64,000 bases of DNA, taken from assembly GCA_017858325.1 (NCBI GenBank), contig JAFMBT010000001.1, forward strand, positions 1 through 64,000. The letters are read 5' to 3'. A program made the position numbers and the translations under genes. Below, piece by piece: positions 1-6,792 of the stretch. Numbering within the stretch: the first letter of the stretch is position 1; each line of letters begins with the position of its first letter. This DNA comes from Candidatus Planktophila sp. GTDB lineage: Bacteria; Actinomycetota; Actinomycetes; Nanopelagicales; Nanopelagicaceae. The notes below the pieces were generated by a model, which was not told the origin of the DNA, made no database searches, and worked only from the letters and a program-made list of their open reading frames with translations.

Positions 1-48
1 GCACGCCGCCAGCGTTCGTCCTGAGCCAGGATCAAACTCTCCATAGAA
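1..48 (-). rRNA. rrs: 16S rRNA, 5' end only (partial)
   Basis: Read on the minus strand, positions 40 downward begin AGAGTTTGATCCTGGCTCAG, the universal 5' end of bacterial 16S rRNA, followed by GACGAACGCTGGCGGCGTGC, which is typical of actinobacteria. The rest of the gene lies outside the window. The mature 5' end at about 47-48 is placed by analogy with the usual 7-8 bases ahead of this motif. The operon is co-directional with, and downstream of, the argCBDRH-tyrS genes. Confidence 0.97.
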
Positions 49-300
49 AGTTTTCTGGCTTACGTGACAAACAAACTGTCGTTTATTTTGTCTTTACCAA
101 AGGAAATCAACGAGTAGTCCATGTCCTGAATTAACAGTGCATGGCACATACTTCATTGAAGTATTTATTTAGAGAATGGCTCTAGAAATTTGCATGACTA
201 GGTAAACCATTCTCTGGCATTGACTTATGGCACGCTGTTGAGTTCTCAAGGTACGGATGCGCACTGCGTCCTAGGATTTCTCCTATTTTTCAGGGCAGAC
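49..300 (-). ncRNA. 16S rRNA precursor leader with BoxA-like element and processing hairpins
   Basis: On the minus strand, positions 251-229 read CCTTGAGAACTCAACAGCGTGCC, split here only by numbering; this resembles the conserved actinobacterial pre-16S leader element linked to antitermination and processing. Downstream (lower coordinates) lie two inverted repeats: CCATTCTCT at 207-215 pairs perfectly with AGAGAATGG at 171-179, and ATACTTC at 148-154 pairs with GAAGTAT at 158-164. They probably form part of the stalk cleaved during rRNA maturation. No open reading frame is credible here. The transcript start is inferred from the promoters further upstream, not seen. Confidence 0.7.
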
Positions 301-305
301 TGCCA

Positions 306-335
306 AACTTACTGCATAGCGCTAGGCACGGTCAA
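306..335 (-). promoter_or_regulatory. candidate proximal rRNA operon promoter
   Basis: On the minus strand TTGACC (335-330) is followed after 18 bases by TAAGTT (311-306), fitting an actinobacterial TTGAC / TANNNT housekeeping promoter. It would start the rRNA precursor near position 299. The -10 is imperfect, so this is the weaker of the two candidates. Confidence 0.45.
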
Positions 336-419
336 ACCGGCTAGATAGGCATAAGGTGAGGAAGTAATGCTGTACGGCCCCCAAGCTTCCCAAGGGTACG
401 TTCCACAGCAAGGAGCCTA

Positions 420-449
420 ACTATAGGGGTGAGCCGGCCTGAGGGTCAA
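420..449 (-). promoter_or_regulatory. candidate distal rRNA operon promoter
   Basis: On the minus strand TTGACC (449-444) and TATAGT (425-420) are 18 bases apart, the best promoter match in the 504-base gap between tyrS and the 16S gene. Tandem promoters are usual for rRNA operons. Between this site and tyrS (450-551) I see only a weak A/T-rich hairpin (AAAAG at 520-524 with CTTTT at 530-534), so tyrS read-through into the rRNA operon cannot be excluded. Confidence 0.6.
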
Positions 450-551
450 ATTAGGCACCGGTTCTCTGATTGGGGTGAGTGGGAATCTATAAATCATAGA
501 AAGTTACGTTTTTGAGCGTAAAAGTGGCCCTTTTGCGGGTACGCATAGAGA

Positions 552-1817
552 TTACTGAAGTACTACCGCTGCGAGATCTCGCTTACCCTTTCGCAGAACT
601 GCATATTTACCACATAAAAAGTGGCTTTTTTCGAGTCTGAAATCCTCGCCGGCGATCTTCTCATTATTGAGATATGCGCCACCCTCTTTAACGATCCGAC
701 GAGCCGCTGATTTCGAGTCCACTACGCCGGCAGAGGCCAAGAGGTCCACCCATGTCGGGATTTCCTGATCTGGCGAGAGAACAACGGTAGGTAATTCACT
801 CAGGGCGCTCGCCAGAGTCTTCTCATCCAAGGCCGACAAGTCGCCTTGTCCAAAGAGCGCACGTGCCGCGTCTTCTACACGCACTGCAGTATCACTTCCG
901 TGAATCATCGATGTGAGTTCTCGTGCGAGTGCACGGTGGGCGTTGCGTGCTCCGGGGTTTTCCTTATGTTCTTTTACGATCTCTTCAATTTCTGCTCGAG
1001 ACTTAAATGAGAAAACCTTTAAAAAATTGATTACATCGTTGTCATCGGCGTTGAGCCAATATTGGAAGAAGGCGTAAGGAGATGTCATCTCAGGATCTAG
1101 CCAGATGCTTCCACCGGCAGTCTTTCCAAACTTAGTTCCATCAGATTTGGTGAGCAACGGAATAGTGAGTGCGTGTGCGCTTCCGCCTTCAACACGTCGG
1201 ATGAGATCTAGACCAGCAACAATGTTTCCCCACTGGTCAGATCCCCCGAGCTGTAACGTGCAGTTATTTCGCTTATAGAGTTCAAGATAATCAAAGGCCT
1301 GTAATACTTGATAAGAAAATTCAGTATATGAAATACCTGCTTCAAGACGATTGGCTACCGAATCTTTTGAAAGCATTTGATTGACGCTAAAGTGTTTTCC
1401 AACATCTCTGAGGAATTCAATAGCTGATAATGGTTGTGTCCAATCAAGATTATTCACAACGCGGGCTGGATTTGCCGCGGCGTGAAAGTCAAGGACAGAT
1501 GAAACCTGCACCGCAATGCGATCAACCCATTGCTTGACTATGTCATTGCTATTCAGGGTTCTCTCTTCATTGCGCCCGCTCGGGTCCCCTACTAAACCAG
1601 TCGCTCCGCCTACGAGCGCGATTGGATGGTGGCCCGCCATTTGAAAACGACGCAATACAAGTAGGACTACGAGATTTCCCACGTGAATGCTTGGCGCTGT
1701 TGGATCGAAACCGATGTAACAGGTGATGGGCTTATCTAGAGCAGTCGAAAGAGCCTTCTCATCAGTGGTCTGTGCGATAAGTCCACGCCAGCGAAGATCG
1801 TCAAGGAATGCGCTCAT
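552..1817 (-). CDS. tyrS: tyrosyl-tRNA synthetase
   Basis: Cytoplasmic class I enzyme that charges tRNA-Tyr with tyrosine. The 421-residue protein has the family's normal length. The HIGH-type motif appears as HVGN at residues 45-48, the tyrosine/tRNA region has QLGGSDQWGN at 189-198, and the KMSKS-type loop is KFGKT at 229-233, the bacterial TyrRS form. A C-terminal S4-like RNA-binding domain occupies about 350-415. The start codon overlaps the argH stop by 4 bases, so it is translationally coupled to the arginine genes and is the last gene before the rRNA operon. Confidence 0.97.
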   Translation of the reverse strand: MSAFLDDLRWRGLIAQTTDEKALSTALDKPITCYIGFDPTAPSIHVGNLVVLLVLRRFQMAGHHPIALVGGATGLVGDPSGRNEERTLNSNDIVKQWVDRIAVQVSSVLDFHAAANPARVVNNLDWTQPLSAIEFLRDVGKHFSVNQMLSKDSVANRLEAGISYTEFSYQVLQAFDYLELYKRNNCTLQLGGSDQWGNIVAGLDLIRRVEGGSAHALTIPLLTKSDGTKFGKTAGGSIWLDPEMTSPYAFFQYWLNADDNDVINFLKVFSFKSRAEIEEIVKEHKENPGARNAHRALARELTSMIHGSDTAVRVEDAARALFGQGDLSALDEKTLASALSELPTVVLSPDQEIPTWVDLLASAGVVDSKSAARRIVKEGGAYLNNEKIAGEDFRLEKSHFLCGKYAVLRKGKRDLAAVVLQ

Positions 1818-3241
1818 GCGCTCATCATGCCTGAAAAGGCGGCCAACTTGGCGGAGAAATTCGCTTCAAAAGCGGTGACTTCGCTCTTCAGGATAACAAG
1901 TTGTCGAGCCAGAGCCGATGGTGCGGTCCCGCCAAAAGTGGTGCGCGAGGTGAGTGCGCCCTCGACGGTGAGAACAGTTCTAATCTCAGGAGTGAGTTGC
2001 GGATGGATTGCAAAGAATTCAGAATCTGAAAGCTCATGCAACTCTTTACCCTGTGCCTCTGCACGCGCAACGCACTTTCCGGCAACTTCATGCGCCGTCG
2101 AAAATGGAATATGCGCACGGACGAGAAAGTCAGCAATCTCTGTCGCCAGAGAATAACCCGCCGGTGCTGCAGCAGCCATCTTCTCGCGATTAAATTCCGT
2201 CGTTGCCACCATCCCTGTCACAGCAGGAAGAACTAGAGCTAACGTATCAAAGGAATCAAAGAGCGGCTCTTTATCTTCTTGCAGATCACGATTGTAAGCA
2301 AAAGGTAGTCCCTTAAGCATTGCTAATACTCCGGTGAGATTTCCGATCAAACGTCCTGCTTTTCCACGCGCCAGTTCGGCAACATCAGGATTTTTCTTCT
2401 GCGGCATAATCGATGAACCGGTCGAGTATGCCTCTGCAACATCAGCCCATCCGAATTCAGTTGTTGCCCAGATACACCACTCTTCTCCGATGCGTGAGAG
2501 ATGGACCCCGACTAGCGAGATGAGGAAGAGAGCTTCTGCCACAAAGTCGCGATCAGATACTCCGTCGATACTGTTTCCTGCGCTACGTTTAAAACCTAGA
2601 GCGGTCGCCGTAGCTTCCGGTGAAAGCGGAAGAGATGACCCTGATAAAGCACCAGAGCCCAATGGGCTTACTGATGCACGGTTTAACCAATCGTCGATCC
2701 GATCGAGATCACGATTGAATGCGTGTACATGCTTTGCGATTTCATGTCCGAAAAGAACAGGTTGAGCATGTTGCATATGTGTGAAGCCAACTGATGGTGC
2801 GTTGGAATATTCAGCGGCTTTAGCCATAAGTGCACCTTGCAGTGCAATAATCATTGTGCTGGTCTGCAACATAGCATCGATGGCGTAGAGACGAAGATCG
2901 GCGGCTACTTGATCATTGCGTGAACGGCCAGCGCGGAGGGATCCGCCAATGTCGCCTAGTTTTTCACTCAGGCCTCGCTCGAGAGCAGAATGTACATCTT
3001 CATCCGAATCTTTATAAATAAAGGTTCCGTCAGCAACTTCTCTCGTCAACTCTTGCAGCGCTGTACGGATCTTGGCCGCCACATCTGCCGTTAACAATTG
3101 TGAGGACTCCAGAACCCCTAAGTGCGCCAAAGACGAACGCAAGTCATAGGGGGCTAATCGCCAATCGAAATGCACGCTACGCGATAGTGCAAATACCGCA
3201 TCAGCCGGTTCTTCCGAAAATCTTCCACCCCAGAGCGCCAT
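1814..3241 (-). CDS. argH: argininosuccinate lyase
   Basis: Catalyses the last step of arginine synthesis, argininosuccinate to arginine plus fumarate. The 475-residue product starts MALWGGRFSEEP, the family's usual N-terminus, so I use the ATG at 3241, four bases after the argR stop; an in-frame extension to 3352 would run back into argR and has no support. The fumarase/aspartase-superfamily signature GSSIMPQKKNPD is present, with the substrate-binding SRNDQ segment upstream. argH follows argR directly and overlaps tyrS by 4 bases. The usual partner argG is not in the cluster. Confidence 0.97.
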   Translation of the reverse strand: MALWGGRFSEEPADAVFALSRSVHFDWRLAPYDLRSSLAHLGVLESSQLLTADVAAKIRTALQELTREVADGTFIYKDSDEDVHSALERGLSEKLGDIGGSLRAGRSRNDQVAADLRLYAIDAMLQTSTMIIALQGALMAKAAEYSNAPSVGFTHMQHAQPVLFGHEIAKHVHAFNRDLDRIDDWLNRASVSPLGSGALSGSSLPLSPEATATALGFKRSAGNSIDGVSDRDFVAEALFLISLVGVHLSRIGEEWCIWATTEFGWADVAEAYSTGSSIMPQKKNPDVAELARGKAGRLIGNLTGVLAMLKGLPFAYNRDLQEDKEPLFDSFDTLALVLPAVTGMVATTEFNREKMAAAAPAGYSLATEIADFLVRAHIPFSTAHEVAGKCVARAEAQGKELHELSDSEFFAIHPQLTPEIRTVLTVEGALTSRTTFGGTAPSALARQLVILKSEVTAFEANFSAKLAAFSGMMSA

Positions 3242-3245
3242 CGTT

Positions 3246-3758
3246 CTACCTTCTCTTCTTTGTCGTAGGGCTCTTCTTACCCTTTGGTTTACCAGCAAAT
3301 ACCAGCAACTCGCGCGCCAAGGCGTTGCCACCAGTTGCGCTTCGTGAAACAACTAAAACTGTGTCATCACCTGCAATTGTTCCGATGATCTCTTTGATTC
3401 CAGAATGATCAAGGGAGCTTGCTAACAGTTGGGCTCCCCCAGGTGGGGTTCTCACGACTGCGAGATTTCCGCTCGACTCAACGCTAATAATTAACTCATG
3501 AGATAACGGCATCGAGCGTGCAATTGAAGAATCTGTCCCATCGACTATCGCGTAGACCATCTCTCCTTGACTATTACGAATGCGAACAGCGCCGATTTCT
3601 TCAATATCCCGACTTGCCGTTGCTTGGGTTACGACATAACCCTCCTTCTTGAGCGCCTGCACAAGGTCTTCTTGGCTGTGAACTCGCCCTGAAGAAATTG
3701 CATTGATAGCTGCGTTTCTGCGGGCTGAGACAGAATTAATCGGTTGGACTTTAGCCAT
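3246..3758 (-). CDS. argR: arginine repressor ArgR
   Basis: Arginine-responsive hexameric repressor of arginine synthesis genes. Residues about 10-70 form the winged-helix DNA-binding domain (SQEDLVQALKKEGYVVTQAT then SRDIEEIG), and the C-terminal domain carries GTIAGDDT, the arginine-binding and oligomerisation signature. A lysine/arginine-rich tail ends the 170-residue protein. It overlaps argD by 8 bases and lies inside the operon it should control; matching ARG boxes sit upstream of argC at about 6755-6792, which supports autoregulation. Confidence 0.95.
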   Translation of the reverse strand: MAKVQPINSVSARRNAAINAISSGRVHSQEDLVQALKKEGYVVTQATASRDIEEIGAVRIRNSQGEMVYAIVDGTDSSIARSMPLSHELIISVESSGNLAVVRTPPGGAQLLASSLDHSGIKEIIGTIAGDDTVLVVSRSATGGNALARELLVFAGKPKGKKSPTTKKRR

Positions 3759-4926
3759 GGTGAACCTCTTTCAATACCTTCGTGAAGAGAGAGATGAACT
3801 TCTCGATTTGAAGTGCGGTGACAATTAGCGGCGGTGCGATTCTTATAGTGCTCTCATTTGCTGCATTAACGATGACTCCAGAATCCAACAGTGCTGCAGC
3901 AACGCTTTTGGCTATTGGACTCTCTAATTCGATTCCTAAAAGCAGACCTCTTCCCCGTACTTCTTTGACGCCAGGAAGAGCAGATATCTTCGTCTTGATT
4001 TTCTTCTCATGGCTGCGTGCTGACTGCATTAACTTATTTTTTAAGATGACATCGAGAACTGCGTTGCCTGCCGCACACGAGATTGGGCTTCCGCCAAATG
4101 TTGTGCCGTGATCACCGGGTAGGAGAAGTTGCGCAGCGCTGCCGTAAGCAATCGTTGCACCAATCGGTAGTCCCCCACCAAGGCCTTTGGCCAAGGTAAC
4201 AATGTCAGGTTTAACTTTTTCATGTTCAAAACCAAACCACTGACCAGTACGACCTATTCCGGTCTGCACGCAATCAAAGACAAGAAGTGCGCCAGTCTGA
4301 TCGCAAATGAGGCGCAATCCTGCGAGGTATCCATCTTCAGGAGTAATCACGCCGGCCTCTCCCATTATGGGTTCTACGATCACCATCGCAGTTCGCTTTG
4401 TAACAGCTCGACGCATTGCTGCCAGATCACCAAAGGGAACATGTGTAATACCCTTAAGCAAGGGCGTAAATGGCTCACGCTTTGCAGGTTGGCCAGTTAT
4501 AGAAAGTGCTCCCATGGTGCGACCATGGAATGATCCTTGAGCTGCAACGATCTTTGATCGTCCTGTGCGACGAGAAATTTTGAGTGCTGCTTCATTTGCT
4601 TCAGCGCCAGAATTACAGAAAAAAACGCGAGAATTGCTATCACCAGTCATTGCCTGCAAGCGTGAAGCCAGTAGTAACCCCTGAGGATGGGCGAAGAAAT
4701 TACTGACATGGCCAAGGGTGGCAACTTGGGTCGAGACAGATTTAACGATTGCTGGATGAGCATGACCTAAGACGTTGGTGGCTATTCCAGCGAGGAAATC
4801 AAGGTATGAATTTCCATAATCATCTTTAATGACACATCCTTTGCCACTGACAAAGGTGCGCGATGGTGTTCCGTAGTTTGCCATCATGAGATCGGTCCAT
4901 GAAAGACTCAGCGACTTCTTTCTCAT
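3751..4926 (-). CDS. argD: acetylornithine aminotransferase
   Basis: PLP-dependent class III aminotransferase converting N-acetylglutamate semialdehyde plus glutamate to N-acetylornithine. The 391-residue protein has the PLP-binding GSEAN-type motif (NSGAEANEAALK), the aspartate region LLVFDCVQTGIGRTG, and the Schiff-base lysine in TLAKGLGGGLPIGA. It overlaps argB by 4 bases (ATGA) and argR by 8. Related ornithine or succinylornithine aminotransferases share the fold; the arg operon setting decides the assignment. Confidence 0.95.
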   Translation of the reverse strand: MRKKSLSLSWTDLMMANYGTPSRTFVSGKGCVIKDDYGNSYLDFLAGIATNVLGHAHPAIVKSVSTQVATLGHVSNFFAHPQGLLLASRLQAMTGDSNSRVFFCNSGAEANEAALKISRRTGRSKIVAAQGSFHGRTMGALSITGQPAKREPFTPLLKGITHVPFGDLAAMRRAVTKRTAMVIVEPIMGEAGVITPEDGYLAGLRLICDQTGALLVFDCVQTGIGRTGQWFGFEHEKVKPDIVTLAKGLGGGLPIGATIAYGSAAQLLLPGDHGTTFGGSPISCAAGNAVLDVILKNKLMQSARSHEKKIKTKISALPGVKEVRGRGLLLGIELESPIAKSVAAALLDSGVIVNAANESTIRIAPPLIVTALQIEKFISLFTKVLKEVHHG

Positions 4927-5711
4927 GCACTCACCAAAGTTCCGCCAGAATTTTCCAAAGCCATCGCAAATGCAAGTGGATCTTTGCCGTCAATAATGCG
5001 CACAGCTCGTGCGCCATTATCAATTGCTTCTAGGCACGCTGCGACCTTTGGCGCCATTCCTTCTTCAAATGAATCCTTGATCGCAAAGAGTTCGTCACGA
5101 GTAATTGAAGATATAAGTGATCCACGATCTGGCCAGTTGCGATAAATGCCGGGCACGTCTGTCATAACAATAAGAGCAACCGCATCAAGTGCGCCTGCAA
5201 TCGCAGCTGCCACAAGATCTCCATTTGCGTTAAGCGCCCCGGTTTCATCAGCGTTTGAAGCAACCGGCGATATCACAGGAACCTTCCCTTGATCGAGCAG
5301 CGATTGAATCTGGTCTACATCAACTGCAGTTATCCGACCGACGTATCCGAGATCGACCGAAGTACCGTCTACTAAACGAGTGAGTTTCTCAGCCTTAACG
5401 ATGCGACGACCCGACAGAGATACGGCAGGGATCGAATGCGCGATCAATGCGGCCGTCACCGCAGGACCTACACGATTTTCAAGAACTTCTGTAACTACCT
5501 CAAGGGTCGCTAAATCTGTGTAGCGAAATCCACCAATAAAGTGTGGAGTTATTCCACGCGCTGTTAGTTCAGCATTTACTTGAGGGGCTCCACCATGAAC
5601 GACTGCTACTCTCAAATTTTTAGCGAGTGCTTGGGCAAGTGCTTGGGCGAATAGGCCCGAGTCATCAGACATAGCGTGACCGCCATACTTAACGACGAGA
5701 GTGTTACTCAT
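4923..5711 (-). CDS. argB: acetylglutamate kinase
   Basis: Phosphorylates N-acetylglutamate with ATP, the second step of ornithine synthesis. The 262-residue amino-acid-kinase-fold protein starts MSNTLVVKYGGHAM; the KYGG motif is the nucleotide-binding glycine loop expected close to the N-terminus. That favours the ATG at 5711, which overlaps the argC stop by 4 bases, over an upstream in-frame start at 5759 inside argC. GGAPQVN and the AIAGALDA segment fit the substrate and nucleotide sites. Many ArgB proteins are feedback-inhibited by arginine; the sequence does not settle this here. Confidence 0.95.
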   Translation of the reverse strand: MSNTLVVKYGGHAMSDDSGLFAQALAQALAKNLRVAVVHGGAPQVNAELTARGITPHFIGGFRYTDLATLEVVTEVLENRVGPAVTAALIAHSIPAVSLSGRRIVKAEKLTRLVDGTSVDLGYVGRITAVDVDQIQSLLDQGKVPVISPVASNADETGALNANGDLVAAAIAGALDAVALIVMTDVPGIYRNWPDRGSLISSITRDELFAIKDSFEEGMAPKVAACLEAIDNGARAVRIIDGKDPLAFAMALENSGGTLVSA

Positions 5712-6736
5712 ATTCCAAGGCCTTGAACGCTCAATCCGGAAGAAGCATCTAGGCCACACATGATGTTTGCATTTTGTACCGCCTGACCAGCAGCTCCTTT
5801 ACCTAAGTTATCGATTGCAATACTCACGATTGCTCGCTTCGTATGGCTGTCAACGGCAACCTGGATGTGTGCAGAGTTACTACCAAAAACCGACGACGTT
5901 GCGGGCATCTGGCCTTCTTCTAGAATAGCTACAAATTTCTGATTCTTATAGTAAGAAAGAAAGTGACTGCGCAATTCATCTGTAGATACAAACTGGTCCA
6001 ACTTAACTGTGATCGTAGCTAAGATCCCTCTGACCATCGGGGCAAGCATGGGTGTAAAGGAGATACGCACTTCTTTCCCGCTTGCCTCAGATACACACTG
6101 CTCAATTTCTGGTGTGTGTTGATGCACTCCCCCAAATTTATAGGATGTCATCGACCCCATAATCGCACTTGCGAGAAGGTGTGTTTTCGCGCTTCGACCA
6201 GCACCTGAAGTTCCGGATGCCGCAACAACGACAACATCATTGAGGTGTGCAAAGGGAGCAAGGGGAGTTAATGCCAATGCAACGGCTGTGGCATAGCATC
6301 CAGGATTGGCAATCTTCTGAGCGCCCTTAATCTTCTCTTTATTTCCTGCAATCTCTGGTAATCCATAAACCCAGTGACCTGCATGAGCGCCGCCATAATA
6401 TTTCTCCCAGGCAATCGGATCTTCCAAACGAAAGTCTGCTCCGATATCGATAAATTTCATGGAAGGCTTCAGCGAGGTAATCGTTGCCACGGCAGAGGCA
6501 GACTCCCCATGCGGAAGAGCCAAGAAGACGAGCTCAGATGAGGTGAAAAGTTCAGGAGAGAAAGCGGAAAAACTCTTTCCTGTATAGGACGCCAATTGTG
6601 GATGCACTGATGTGATGGGTTCGCCTGCGTTGGAGTGTGCGCTGATTGCTTCAACAGAAAAGACTGGGTGATCAGCCAAGATGCGCAGCAGCTCGCCCCC
6701 TGCATAGCCGCTACCGCCGACGATTCCAATTTTCAT
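5708..6736 (-). CDS. argC: N-acetyl-gamma-glutamyl-phosphate reductase
   Basis: NADPH-dependent reductase making N-acetylglutamate semialdehyde. The 342-residue protein begins with the dinucleotide-binding GGSGYAGGELLR and carries the catalytic cysteine in NPGCYAT (Cys147). It is the first gene of argC-argB-argD-argR-argH-tyrS. The ATG has no Shine-Dalgarno sequence; a TATCTT hexamer ends exactly 6 bases upstream, so the mRNA is probably leaderless. In many actinobacteria argJ follows argC; here argB does, with a 4-base overlap. Confidence 0.96.
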   Translation of the reverse strand: MKIGIVGGSGYAGGELLRILADHPVFSVEAISAHSNAGEPITSVHPQLASYTGKSFSAFSPELFTSSELVFLALPHGESASAVATITSLKPSMKFIDIGADFRLEDPIAWEKYYGGAHAGHWVYGLPEIAGNKEKIKGAQKIANPGCYATAVALALTPLAPFAHLNDVVVVAASGTSGAGRSAKTHLLASAIMGSMTSYKFGGVHQHTPEIEQCVSEASGKEVRISFTPMLAPMVRGILATITVKLDQFVSTDELRSHFLSYYKNQKFVAILEEGQMPATSSVFGSNSAHIQVAVDSHTKRAIVSIAIDNLGKGAAGQAVQNANIMCGLDASSGLSVQGLGI

Positions 6737-6742
6737 TGAACT

Positions 6743-6792
6743 AAGATACAGCCTGATCTATAATTATGCAATCTTATGCATAATTATGCAGT
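6743..6792 (-). promoter_or_regulatory. argC promoter with tandem ARG boxes (ArgR operator)
   Basis: The perfect 14-base palindrome TGCATAATTATGCA (6777-6790) fits the ARG-box core TGNATWWWWATNCA. A second, half-conserved box (TCTATAATTATGCA, 6757-6770) sits 20 bases away, so both face the same side of the helix, as in classical ArgR operators. On the minus strand TTGCAT (6771-6766), a 17-base spacer and TATCTT (6748-6743) form the promoter; the -35 overlaps the second box, so bound ArgR would block RNA polymerase. The palindrome also overlaps the pheT stop codon (6784-6786). Confidence 0.8.
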
